Assembly (NCBI RefSeq): GCF_040546685.1
Contig: NZ_JBEPOH010000001.1
Span: 806,001-870,000 of the forward strand
DNA length: 64,000 bases
Direction of reading: 5' to 3'
Source: Variovorax sp. OAS795
GTDB taxonomy: Bacteria; Pseudomonadota; Gammaproteobacteria; Burkholderiales; Burkholderiaceae_C
Below the pieces are notes generated by a model, which saw nothing but the letters and a program-made list of their open reading frames with translations, was not told where the DNA came from and did not search any database. Below are positions 44,863 to 53,690 of the stretch, piece after piece. Positions within the stretch are counted from its first letter, which is position 1. Each line of letters begins with the position of its first letter. Position numbers and translations under genes: made by a program.

Positions 44863-46812
44863 TCATGCGTCCGCAATCTCTGCCATCACATGCCGCGCCG
44901 CCACCTGCGCGCCAACCGCGACGTGCAGTGCGGCCACACGCCCGGCACGCGGCGCGCAGTGCACGTGCTCCATCTTCATCGCCTCGAGCGTCACGAGCGG
45001 CTGGCCGGCGGCCACGGCATCGCCCACCGCCACCAGCAGCGCGATGACGCGGCCGTTCATCGACGCGCGCAGCAAGCCGTCGCCGCCCGCGGCATCGGCA
45101 CGGGGGACTGCGACATGCGTGAGATCCTGCAGTTCGAACGCCTGCCCGCGAAAATGGAACCATGCGCGACCTTCGGATGCGCGCACGACCATCGCTCGCT
45201 CCGAGACGCCGCCGCAGGAAAAGCGCAGGTGGCCATCGGGGGGCAGCGAGAGCAGTTCGATCCGGACTGCCGCCGATCCATCGGCCGCAACATCGAAGCG
45301 GCCCGCGCCTTGCGGCGTCACCCGCGCCGCGTGCACCGTGCCGTCGAGCGCAAAGCGCAAGGCGTTGGGCAGCGTGTGCGCCAGCGGCGAGGGCCATCCG
45401 CGCTCGCCGGTCTGGAGCAGCAGTGCGGCCAGCCACACGGCGCGCTCCTGCGTGGCGGCATCGGGTGCGAGCAATGCGCCGGCGTGCTCGGCGATGAAGG
45501 CGGTGGTCGCGTGTCCTTCGGCAAACACGGGGTGCGAGAGGGCGCGCTGCAAGAGCTGCTGGTTGGTTGCGACACCCAGTGCCACCGTGTCGCGCAGCCC
45601 TGCGATGAGGCGCTGCCTCGCTTCGCCGCGCGTGCGCCCGTGCGCCACGAGCTTGGCGATCATCGAATCGTAGAAGGGCGGCACGTCGGCGCCGTCGCAA
45701 AGCGCATGCTCGGTGCGCAAGCCGGGCGAAGGCCGCCACGCGGCGAGCCTGCCGCTTTGCGGCATGAAGCCCTGTTGCGGGTCTTCGGCGCAGAGCCGGA
45801 CCTCGATCGCGTGGCCGTCCATGCGCACGTCCTGCTGTTCGAGCGGCAGCGGCTCGCCGGCCGCAATGCGCAGCTGCAGCTCCACCAGGTCGAGACCGGT
45901 CACGGCCTCAGTGACCGGATGCTCCACTTGCAGCCGCGTGTTCATTTCCATGAACCAGTACTGGCCTTCGGCATCGAGCAGGAATTCGAGCGTGCCCGCG
46001 CCCTCGTAGCCGATGGCCTTCGCCGCGGCCACGGCCGTGGCACCCATGCGTTCGCGCAAGGCAGCGCCCACGGCGGGCGAGGGCGATTCCTCGATCACCT
46101 TCTGGTGCCGCCGCTGCACCGAGCAGTCGCGCTCGCCGAGGTGAATCGCATGGCCATGCCGGTCGGCGAACACCTGGATCTCGATGTGCCGAGGCCCGGC
46201 GATGGCGCGCTCCAGGATCACGGTCGCGTCGCCGAAGGCATGCAGTGCCTCGGACTGCGCGCTTTGCAGCAGTTCGGCAAAGGCCGCGGCCGAATGCGCG
46301 AGCCGCATGCCGCGCCCGCCGCCGCCCGCGGTGGCCTTGATCATCACGGGCCAGCCAATGCGTTCCGCCTCTGCGGCGAGCGTGGCCGCGCGCTGGTCCT
46401 CGCCCTCATAGCCCGGAATGCATGGCACGCCGGCCGCCTGCATGAGGCGCTTGGCGCCGGCCTTGTCGCCCATGGCCCGGATGGCGTCGGGGGAGGGGCC
46501 GATGAAGACCAGCCCCGCACCGAGGCAGGCCTGTGCAAACGCCGCGTTCTCGGCCAGGAAGCCGTAGCCCGGATGCACCGCGTCGGCGCCGCTGGTGCGT
46601 GCGGCCTCGATGATGGCGGCGATGTTCAGGTAGCTTTGCGCGGGCAGCGGTTCGCCGATCCACACGGCCTGGTCGGCCTGGCGCACATGCTCGGCTTGTG
46701 CGTCGGCGCTCGAATACACGGCCACGGTGCGGTAGCCCATGGCGCGCGCGGTGCGCATCACGCGCACGGCGATTTCGCCGCGGTTGGCCACGAGGATCTT
46801 GTCGAAGCTCAT
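44863..46812 (-). CDS. Acyl-CoA carboxylase alpha subunit (biotin carboxylase + BCCP)
   Basis: A 649-residue protein with a biotin carboxylase domain (about 1-450; FDKILVANRGEIAVRVMRTA, HPGYGFLAEN, KATAGGGGRGMR for ATP, ERDCSVQRRHQKVIEE and MNTRLQVEHPVTE) and a C-terminal biotinyl domain with the biotin Lys in EAMKMEH near residue 610. It carboxylates biotin for transfer by the beta subunit. Alternatives by context are geranyl-CoA (AtuF) or 3-methylcrotonyl-CoA (LiuD) carboxylase; the neighbours favour AtuF. Start overlaps the beta-subunit stop by 4 bp. Confidence 0.92.
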   Translation of the reverse strand: MSFDKILVANRGEIAVRVMRTARAMGYRTVAVYSSADAQAEHVRQADQAVWIGEPLPAQSYLNIAAIIEAARTSGADAVHPGYGFLAENAAFAQACLGAGLVFIGPSPDAIRAMGDKAGAKRLMQAAGVPCIPGYEGEDQRAATLAAEAERIGWPVMIKATAGGGGRGMRLAHSAAAFAELLQSAQSEALHAFGDATVILERAIAGPRHIEIQVFADRHGHAIHLGERDCSVQRRHQKVIEESPSPAVGAALRERMGATAVAAAKAIGYEGAGTLEFLLDAEGQYWFMEMNTRLQVEHPVTEAVTGLDLVELQLRIAAGEPLPLEQQDVRMDGHAIEVRLCAEDPQQGFMPQSGRLAAWRPSPGLRTEHALCDGADVPPFYDSMIAKLVAHGRTRGEARQRLIAGLRDTVALGVATNQQLLQRALSHPVFAEGHATTAFIAEHAGALLAPDAATQERAVWLAALLLQTGERGWPSPLAHTLPNALRFALDGTVHAARVTPQGAGRFDVAADGSAAVRIELLSLPPDGHLRFSCGGVSERAMVVRASEGRAWFHFRGQAFELQDLTHVAVPRADAAGGDGLLRASMNGRVIALLVAVGDAVAAGQPLVTLEAMKMEHVHCAPRAGRVAALHVAVGAQVAARHVMAEIADA

Positions 46813-48419
46813 GGCCGCGCCACCGAAAACTGCATGGACTGCGGCGTGCGCGCATCGGCGTCGCGGCAGACAGACAGCACTTCGGCCAGCACGGCGCGCG
46901 TGTCGCGCGGATCGATCACGCCATCGTCGAGCAGCAGCGCGCTGGTGGTGAACACACTCGTCTGGCGTTCGAAACGCTCGATGAGCTGGCGCTGCATGGC
47001 ATCGATCTTCGCGTGGTCGACCGCGCCCTTGCGGGACATGCCCGCCTCCATCACGGTGGCCATGGTCTGCGCCGCCTGCTCGCCGCCCATGACGGCGGTG
47101 CGCGCGTTGGGCCACGAGAAGCAGAAGCGCGGCGCAAAGCCGCGCCCGCACATGCCGTAGTTGCCCGCACCATAGGAGGCGCCGCAATGCAGCGTGATCT
47201 GCGGCACGGTGGCGCTGGTCACGGCCTGGATCATCTTGGCGCCGTGCTTGATGATGCCGGCCTCTTCATGCGCGCGGCCCACCATGTAGCCGGTGATGTT
47301 CTGCAGGTAGACGATGGGCGTGCGCGACTGGCAGCAGGCCTGGATGAAGTGCGTCGCCTTGGTCGCGCCGTCGGAATCGATCGGCCCGTTGTTGGTGACG
47401 ATGCCGACCGCGTGGCCTTCGAGCCGCATGTGCCCGCACACCGTGGCGCTGCCGTAGTGCGCGCTGAATTCGAGAAACGCCGAGCCGTCCGCGATGCGCG
47501 CGATCACCTCCCGCATGTCGACCGGGCGCCGGCCGTCGGTGGGCATGATGCCGAGCAGCTCCTCGGCGTCGTACAGCGGTGGAGCGAACGTGCGGGGCGC
47601 CTCGTCCCGGGCCCAGTCGATGCCGCCGAGGATCGATCGCGCGATGCGGATGGCGTCGCGGTCGTCTTCCGCCAGGTAGTCTCCAAGCCCCGAAATGTGC
47701 GTGTGCATCACCGCACCGCCCAGCTCTTCCTCGGTCGCGATCTCGCCCGTGGCCGCCTTGAGCAGCGGCGGGCCCGCGAGGAACGCGCGGGTGCGGTCGC
47801 GCACCATCACGATGTAGTCGGAAAGCCCGGTCTGGTAGGCGCCGCCCGCGGTCGAGGATCCGTGCGTCACCGTCACCACCGGCAGCCCCGCGGCGGAAAG
47901 CCGCGCCAGGTTGCGGAAGATGCCACCGCCGCGCACGAAATCCTGCACGCGGTATTGCATGAGATTGGCGCCCGCGCTTTCCACCAGCTGGACATAGGGC
48001 AGCCTGTTCTCGAGCGCGATCTCCTGCACGCGCAGCTGCTTGTCCAGCCCCATGGGCTGCAGCGCGCCCGCATCGATGCCCGAGTCGGATGCGCTGACCA
48101 TGCAGCGCACGCCCGAGACCCGGCCGATGCCTGAAATCACGCCGCCGCCCGGCACGCTCTTGCCCAGGTCTTCGTTGTCGTGGCCCAGGCCCGCGAGCGA
48201 GGCCAGCGGCAGAAAGGGCGCACCGGTGTCGAGCAGCAGCGCGAGCCGCTCTCGCGGCAGCAGCTGGCCGCGGCGGGCGAAGCGCTCGGCCGAGGCATTC
48301 GATGCCGCGGCCGAGCGGGCTTCGTGCGAGCGCACCTGCCCGAGCAGCGCCAGCATGCCGGCGCGGTGGGCCTGGAAGGTTTCGCTGGCCGCGTGCAGCC
48401 GGGATTCGATGACGGGCAT
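46809..48419 (-). CDS. Acyl-CoA carboxylase beta subunit (AtuC/LiuB-like)
   Basis: A 536-residue carboxyltransferase of the MCC/GCC type. It has RGQLLPRERLALLLDTGAPF, the first CoA-binding loop around SASDSGIDAGALQPMGLDK, the oxyanion loops HGSSTAGGAYQTGLSDYIVM and YGAGNYGMCGRGFAPRF, and GATKATHFIQ. The sequence near GSSTAGGAYQTG resembles geranyl-CoA carboxylase AtuC. No strong ribosome-binding site precedes ATG 48419; a large hairpin at 48424-48458 occupies that place. It is the first gene of the cluster. Confidence 0.92.
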   Translation of the reverse strand: MPVIESRLHAASETFQAHRAGMLALLGQVRSHEARSAAASNASAERFARRGQLLPRERLALLLDTGAPFLPLASLAGLGHDNEDLGKSVPGGGVISGIGRVSGVRCMVSASDSGIDAGALQPMGLDKQLRVQEIALENRLPYVQLVESAGANLMQYRVQDFVRGGGIFRNLARLSAAGLPVVTVTHGSSTAGGAYQTGLSDYIVMVRDRTRAFLAGPPLLKAATGEIATEEELGGAVMHTHISGLGDYLAEDDRDAIRIARSILGGIDWARDEAPRTFAPPLYDAEELLGIMPTDGRRPVDMREVIARIADGSAFLEFSAHYGSATVCGHMRLEGHAVGIVTNNGPIDSDGATKATHFIQACCQSRTPIVYLQNITGYMVGRAHEEAGIIKHGAKMIQAVTSATVPQITLHCGASYGAGNYGMCGRGFAPRFCFSWPNARTAVMGGEQAAQTMATVMEAGMSRKGAVDHAKIDAMQRQLIERFERQTSVFTTSALLLDDGVIDPRDTRAVLAEVLSVCRDADARTPQSMQFSVARP

Positions 48420-48423
48420 GGAA

Positions 48424-48458
48424 GAGTCAGTGCAGAACGCTTTCGCTCTGCACGACTC
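48424..48458. promoter_or_regulatory. Long inverted repeat before the carboxylase operon
   Basis: GAGTCAGTGCAGA pairs with TCTGCACGACTC over 12 bp with one mismatch, around a 10-base loop. It begins 4 bp upstream of the beta-subunit start codon, where the ribosome-binding site should lie. It can act as an RNA hairpin that hides the start, as a repressor operator, or as the end of the MHYT transcript; no T run follows it in the minus direction. Confidence 0.6.
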
Positions 48459-48490
48459 TAGGGCGCCGGCGGGCGCCCGGCTTGCGCCAA

Positions 48491-49264
48491 TTAGCTGGTG
48501 CGCGCGCGCCGTTGCGCGACAGGGGCGTCCAGGCTGCTGCCCGTGATCACCCAGTAGATGAAGATCAGCACCGCGCCGGCCGTGCCGAACACCGAGAGGC
48601 CCATGTAGCTGCCGCCGATGGCGAGCGCGTCCGTGGGGGCGGCGGCGGTGCAGATCATGCTGGCGGCGGTCATGCCCACGTAGTGCATGGTGCAGACCGC
48701 GACGCCCATCACCGCGGCGGCGGCGATCTGGTGGCTCAGCCGGCGCAGGTTGAAGGCCAGCCACAGCGCCGCGCCGGCCGCGGTGATCGCGATGCCCACC
48801 GACAGCGCGACGATCGCCGGGTCGAAGGTCATCGAGGCGCGCATGTTCATCGCGAACATGCCCATGTAGTGCATCACGCAGACGCCCACGCCCGCCAGCA
48901 GGCTGCCGGCCAGCCAGCCGGGCTTGCTGAACCTGCGGCGGCCGCCGGCCAGGTACAGCGCAATGCCCGAGATCAGGATGGCTGCCACCAGAGACACCAC
49001 GGTGAGCGGCACGTTGTACGAAATTCCCACCGGCAGGCGGTAGGCCAGCATGCCGATGAAATGCATCGACCAGATGCCGATGCCCCCGAGCGCCACGGCA
49101 GCGCATGCCACCACCGCGAGGTTCGGTTTGCCGTCCCCGCCGACCATGCGCCCCGCACAGATCAGCGCCACCAGGGAACCTGCGAACGAGATGAGAAACG
49201 AGAGCGCCACCAGCCCGAGCGAATACTCGGGCGACAGCAGCTGGCCTACGACGAGGGGATTCAT
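48491..49264 (-). CDS. Stand-alone MHYT-domain membrane sensor
   Basis: A 257-residue protein with seven membrane helices that form a single MHYT domain. Three motifs are visible: MHFIGM near residue 67, MHYMGM and MHYVGM, each at the end of a helix facing the outer side. The MHYT domain is proposed to bind copper and sense O2, CO or NO. No GGDEF, EAL or kinase domain is attached; only a short basic tail follows the last helix, so signalling would need a partner. It is followed by the carboxylase operon on the same strand. Confidence 0.9.
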   Translation of the reverse strand: MNPLVVGQLLSPEYSLGLVALSFLISFAGSLVALICAGRMVGGDGKPNLAVVACAAVALGGIGIWSMHFIGMLAYRLPVGISYNVPLTVVSLVAAILISGIALYLAGGRRRFSKPGWLAGSLLAGVGVCVMHYMGMFAMNMRASMTFDPAIVALSVGIAITAAGAALWLAFNLRRLSHQIAAAAVMGVAVCTMHYVGMTAASMICTAAAPTDALAIGGSYMGLSVFGTAGAVLIFIYWVITGSSLDAPVAQRRARTS

Positions 49265-49387
49265 TGTCTTGTTCTCCTTGAGACGCGCCGCCGATGGCCT
49301 GGCTGGCCGAAGGTGTAACGGACGCCCTCGCGCAGCTTGTAATAATTGTTTTTAAAGGTAAATCACTGGTTCATGCCTTGCCATCGT

Positions 49388-51046
49388 TCAGTTTTTTGGG
49401 CTGATTTTGTAGATCGCGTTGTTCCGGTCGGCCGACATGTAGATGGTTCCATCGCTGCCCACCGCGACCCCCGTGACCACGTAGGGCGGCGGCAGGCCCG
49501 GGCCGGGGGCCAGGCCGATCGGCAGGTTTTCGGCCACCGTGCGGCGTGACCCATCGGGAGCGATCTCCACCAGACGGCGCGCCGCGCTCTCGGCCACGAT
49601 GAAGCTGCCCCACGGCGTCTGCGCCACGCCTTCGGGCAAGGCCAGGCCCTCTGCAACGGCGCGCAGCGGGGCGCTCGCATCGAGCGGAATGCGGGTCAGC
49701 TTGCCGGCCGCCTCGGTGACGTAGAGCGCGCCGTCCTGTCCGACGATCATCTGCACCGGCCCGCCCAGGCCGCTGGCGAGCACTTGCTTCTCTGCAAAAT
49801 GAGCCCCCCGCGCGCGGGTGATGCTGCCGGTCGCGATCTCGGCGTAGATCACGCTGCCGTCGGGCATGGGAATGGCGTCGAACGGCGCCTTCAATCCGTG
49901 AATGGTCTCGACGGTCCGCAGCGTCTGGCGGTCCACCAGCTGCACCGTGCCGGTGAACCACGAGGTCAGCGCGAACAGCGTGCCCGAGACACCGACCGCG
50001 AACGGATAGTCGAGATCGGGATCGCGCTGCATGCGGAACACATCGCGCACTTCCCCCGTGCGCACATTCACCTGGCGGAAGCCGAACACGTCGGCCACCC
50101 AGAGGGTCTGGCCGTCGATCTTGAGCCCGGCCGGGGCCGCCAGCTTGCCGCTGGTGAGCGTGCGCAGCGTGCCGGTCGCGGGGTCGAAGGCCTGGATCTC
50201 GTTGTTCGCCATGTTCGAGACGTAGATCGTCCCGTCCGGCGCAATGGCGAGGTTGTCCAGCGATGGGCGCAGCTGCCTGGCCACGGTCTTGCGGCCGGTG
50301 GCCAGGTCGACCCGCACCAGCTCGCCGCTGCGCGCATCGACCACCCAGAGGTTGCCCTTGCCGTCGAGGTTGGCGGCGGCGGGAATCTTGAAGCCGTCGG
50401 CGATGACGGTCATGTTGCCGTTGGCCGGGTCGATCTTCACCACCTGCCCCTTGAACCACAGCGGCCCGTAGAGCATGCCGTCGGGCCCGACCTCGAAACC
50501 GTTGAAGCCGCCCATGTCCTTCTTGATGAGCCGGGGCAGTTTCTGGCCCGCGCGGTCGATCTCCCACAGCGCATCGCCCAGGAACACCTGCGAGGCGTAG
50601 AGCTTGTTATTGCGGCGGTCGAAGTCGAGCGAGTTCAGGCCGGGCAGGTCCTTCGCGAGCACGCGCATCGGCGCGCCCTCGCCCTCGCGGTAGCGCAGCA
50701 TGCCCATCAGGTAGTTGGTCCACGCCAGCTCGCCCTTGGGGCCGACCGCGATGTCGTCGGCCTGGCCCTCGGGCGCATCGACCAGGACCTTGGCCGCGCC
50801 CGTGGTGCGGTCGACCTCCCACAGCGTATTGCCCAGCACCGAGCCCGCGAGCAGCCGGCCCTTCGCGTCGATGGCCAGGCCGTGGACGCCCGAGAACGAT
50901 GACGGCGGCACCAGCACCTCGGGTTCGGACCAGGCGGCGGGCCGGACGGGGGGCCGCGCGGGCGGCGGTGCGAGGCTGGCGCAAGCGCCCAGCAGGGCCA
51001 GCATGGCGGCGAGTGCGGCGGCGTGAAAGAACGGGCGACGGGGCAT
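49388..51046 (-). CDS. Beta-propeller lipoprotein (SMP-30/NHL-like)
   Basis: A 552-residue protein with a signal peptide and lipobox LLGACA (about residues 18-23), then a Pro-rich linker and two consecutive six-blade-like propeller regions built of repeats such as GVHGLAIDAKGRLLAGS, PDGTIYVSNMANNEI and GSDGTIYMSADRNNAI. It resembles SMP-30/gluconolactonase and NHL-type proteins but no catalytic metal residues stand out. Substrate or partner unknown; it is likely anchored in the outer or inner membrane facing the periplasm. AAGGAGAGA lies upstream of the ATG. Confidence 0.8.
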   Translation of the reverse strand: MPRRPFFHAAALAAMLALLGACASLAPPPARPPVRPAAWSEPEVLVPPSSFSGVHGLAIDAKGRLLAGSVLGNTLWEVDRTTGAAKVLVDAPEGQADDIAVGPKGELAWTNYLMGMLRYREGEGAPMRVLAKDLPGLNSLDFDRRNNKLYASQVFLGDALWEIDRAGQKLPRLIKKDMGGFNGFEVGPDGMLYGPLWFKGQVVKIDPANGNMTVIADGFKIPAAANLDGKGNLWVVDARSGELVRVDLATGRKTVARQLRPSLDNLAIAPDGTIYVSNMANNEIQAFDPATGTLRTLTSGKLAAPAGLKIDGQTLWVADVFGFRQVNVRTGEVRDVFRMQRDPDLDYPFAVGVSGTLFALTSWFTGTVQLVDRQTLRTVETIHGLKAPFDAIPMPDGSVIYAEIATGSITRARGAHFAEKQVLASGLGGPVQMIVGQDGALYVTEAAGKLTRIPLDASAPLRAVAEGLALPEGVAQTPWGSFIVAESAARRLVEIAPDGSRRTVAENLPIGLAPGPGLPPPYVVTGVAVGSDGTIYMSADRNNAIYKISPKN

Positions 51047-51167
51047 GTCTTCTCTCCTTCTCGTGGTTGCGTCCGCCAGTCTAGAAGCAGCAGGGGGAGC
51101 TGGCGCAATCCCGCTCGCGACATGCGCACTTTCGTGCGCCCAGGATTACCCGCGGGGCGCGGGCGGC

Positions 51168-52391
51168 TCAGCCGCGCAGCAGCTGCGTCACCGTGTGGAT
51201 CGCGAGCCCCACGAGGCCGCCCACCAGCGTGCCATTGATCCGGATGAACTGGAGGTCGCGACCGATGTGGCGTTCCAGCTCGTCGGTCATCTCGCTGGCG
51301 TTCCATTCGCCGACGCGCTCCTCGATGTAGCGGCGGATGTCTTCGCGGTAGCGCTCGATGGCCAGCGGCGCGGCGGCTTCGATCTGCTCGTTGATCCAGT
51401 GGCGGATCGCCTCGTCGGCCTGCAGGCGCTGGCCCAGGGCGCCGGCCATCGAGGCGATGCGGCGGCGGATCGTCGAGTCGCCGCGGCCCAGGTCGTCATG
51501 CAGCCAGGCCAGCAGCTCGCCCCAGATGCCGTGCAGGTAGTCGCCCAGGGCAGGGTGCGCCATGAGCTCGCCGCGGATCTGTTCGCCGCGCTGCTGGAAC
51601 TCGGGATCGAGCTTGAGCCGCACCACGAAGTCGTCGACGAAATGATCGAAGCGCCTGCGCATGGGGTGCGCGGGCTCGGCCGCCAGTTCGGCAATGGTGC
51701 GTGCCACGGCCGCCACGATCTTGCGCGTCGCGAGCTTGGCCGCGACCTGGTCCAGCCCCACGTAGCGCAGCGTCTTGATCTCGCGCGCAATCGCCTCGGT
51801 GATGTGCGCCTGCACCTCCTCGCCGTCGAGCAGCCCCGCCACCTGCTGCAACACGTCGTCGAGCAGCGCCTGGTGGCGCCCGCCCGCGGTGAGGGCGTCC
51901 AGCGCCTGCCCCATCAGCCGCGCGAGATCGATCTTCTCGAGGCCGCGGGCGGCAGCGCGCCCCATGAAGGCGCGCACGCGCTCGTCGTCGAATGCCGAGA
52001 GCCCGTAGCGCGCCGCGGCCACGCCCCATTCGCCGAGCTTCTCGCCGCTGGCCGGGCGCGCGAGCCAGTCGGCCAGCCGTCCGGCCGCATCGAACTGCCG
52101 CAGCTTGGCCAGCACCTGCGCGGTGCTCAGGAAGTTGTTGCAGATGAAGCCGGCCAGCTTGGCACCGATGCGGTCCTTGTTGCTCGGGATGATCGCGGTG
52201 TGCGGAATCGGCAGGCCCAGCGGATGGCGGAACAGCGCCACCACCGCAAACCAGTCGGCAATGGCCCCGACCATCGCGGCTTCCGCGAACGCGGCCACGT
52301 AGCCCCAGGCCGGATGCTGCCCATGCAGCGTGCTGGCCAGCGCATACAGCAGCGCGGCGCCGCACAGCAGGCCCAGCGCCACGCGCTTCAT
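51168..52391 (-). CDS. DUF445 membrane-anchored protein
   Basis: A 407-residue DUF445 protein. An N-terminal hydrophobic region (VALGLLCGAALLYALAS) is followed by the family segment FAEAAMVGAIADWFAVVALF and HPLGLPIPHTAIIPSNKDRI, a long helical middle, and a final helix RINGTLVGGLVGLAIHTVT. ATG 52391 gives the anchor helix directly; a TTG at 52448 could also be used but overlaps argE. Function unknown; predicted to sit in the inner membrane with both ends embedded. It lies 31 bp downstream of argE on the same strand. Confidence 0.88.
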   Translation of the reverse strand: MKRVALGLLCGAALLYALASTLHGQHPAWGYVAAFAEAAMVGAIADWFAVVALFRHPLGLPIPHTAIIPSNKDRIGAKLAGFICNNFLSTAQVLAKLRQFDAAGRLADWLARPASGEKLGEWGVAAARYGLSAFDDERVRAFMGRAAARGLEKIDLARLMGQALDALTAGGRHQALLDDVLQQVAGLLDGEEVQAHITEAIAREIKTLRYVGLDQVAAKLATRKIVAAVARTIAELAAEPAHPMRRRFDHFVDDFVVRLKLDPEFQQRGEQIRGELMAHPALGDYLHGIWGELLAWLHDDLGRGDSTIRRRIASMAGALGQRLQADEAIRHWINEQIEAAAPLAIERYREDIRRYIEERVGEWNASEMTDELERHIGRDLQFIRINGTLVGGLVGLAIHTVTQLLRG

Positions 52392-52422
52392 GCGGTCCAA
52401 GGCGAGCCCGTCGGCGCCGGCA

Positions 52423-53589
52423 TCAGCCGATCTTGGGGGTGGAGGCAAGGCGCTCCATGAACAGCTCGCAGCGCGCCAGCTGCTCGAGGCTCACGAACTC
52501 GTCGGGCTGGTGCGCCTGGTTGATGCTGCCCGGCCCACACACCACGGTGGAGATGCCGGCGTTCTTGAAAAGGCCCGCTTCGGTGCCGAAGGCCACCTGC
52601 GTGGTGCGCTCCTCGCCCGACAGCCGCTGCGCCAGCTGCGTGACCGCATCGCCCGCCGCGCCCAGGAAGCTCGGAATCTCGCAGATGGTCTCGAAGCGGA
52701 AGCCCGCATCGGGCGCCACCTTCTTCATCGACGCCTCGAGGCTGCCGGCATAGGCGACGACTTCGTCCTGCATCTTGCGGGCATCGGCGGTCGGCAGGTC
52801 GCGGAACTCGTAGCGGAACTCGGCGTCGCGCGGCACCACGTTATCGGCAATGCCGCCGTGGAACTGGCCCACGCTCGCGGTGCTGAAGGGCACGTCGAAG
52901 CCCTCGTAGCGCGGCTCGCTGCGCTCGAAGCCCTCGGCCATGTCGCGCACCTTGCCGACCACGCGCGCGGCCATCTCGATGGCGTTGACCGAATGCGGCG
53001 TGAGCGACGAATGCGCCTCCTTGCCGCGCACGCAGCAGCGGTAGCGGTACACGCCCTTGTGCGCAATGGCCGGCACCATGCTGGTGGGCTCGCCCACGAT
53101 GCAGGCCACGGGCCGGATGCCGGCGTCGCGCATGTCGGCAATGAGTTCCTTCACGCCGAAGCAGCCGATCTCTTCCTCGTAGCTGAACGCGAAATGCACC
53201 GCGAACGGCGAGTCGCTTTCGAGAAAGCGGCCCGCATTGGACAGCGCGATCGCGATGAAGCTCTTCATGTCGGCCGAGCCGCGGCCGTACAGGCGACCGT
53301 CCTTCACCGTGGCGGACAGCGGATCGACGCTCCATGCCTGCCCGTCCCAGGGCACCGTGTCGGTGTGGCCCGAGATGATGACGCCGGCCGGCTTGCCTTC
53401 GCCGAGCGTGGCAAACAGGTTGGCCTTGGTGCGTTCGGCGTTGTAGGTGATGCGGCTCTTCACGCCCAGCGCCGCCAGGTGGCTTTGCGCAAGGTCGATG
53501 AGCTGGAGGTTGCTGTTGGCGCTGACGGTGTTCATGCGCACCAGGGCCTGGGCGAGTTCGAGGCTTCGGGGGGAAAGCGTGTGGGGCAT
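52423..53589 (-). CDS. argE: Acetylornithine deacetylase ArgE
   Basis: A 388-residue M20 metallopeptidase. The metal ligands and catalytic residues appear in SGHTDTVPWDG (His, Asp), GRGSADMKSF (bridging Asp), YEEEIGCFG (catalytic Glu) and CIVGEPTSMVPAIAHKG, and a late histidine is in INQAHQPDEF. It hydrolyses N2-acetyl-L-ornithine in arginine synthesis; the wording RGSADMKSF and FGTEAGLF fits ArgE better than succinyl-diaminopimelate desuccinylase. ATG 53589 is chosen; the frame stays open to 53787. Confidence 0.92.
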   Translation of the reverse strand: MPHTLSPRSLELAQALVRMNTVSANSNLQLIDLAQSHLAALGVKSRITYNAERTKANLFATLGEGKPAGVIISGHTDTVPWDGQAWSVDPLSATVKDGRLYGRGSADMKSFIAIALSNAGRFLESDSPFAVHFAFSYEEEIGCFGVKELIADMRDAGIRPVACIVGEPTSMVPAIAHKGVYRYRCCVRGKEAHSSLTPHSVNAIEMAARVVGKVRDMAEGFERSEPRYEGFDVPFSTASVGQFHGGIADNVVPRDAEFRYEFRDLPTADARKMQDEVVAYAGSLEASMKKVAPDAGFRFETICEIPSFLGAAGDAVTQLAQRLSGEERTTQVAFGTEAGLFKNAGISTVVCGPGSINQAHQPDEFVSLEQLARCELFMERLASTPKIG

Positions 53590-53690
53590 GCAACAGATTG
53601 TCCAAGAAGTCGGCGCCCCGCGCCGAACGGGCGCCCTGGCTGTCATGCGAAGCGGGTACCCTGCGCCTCTTTTGGATGGAGAAAAAGACG

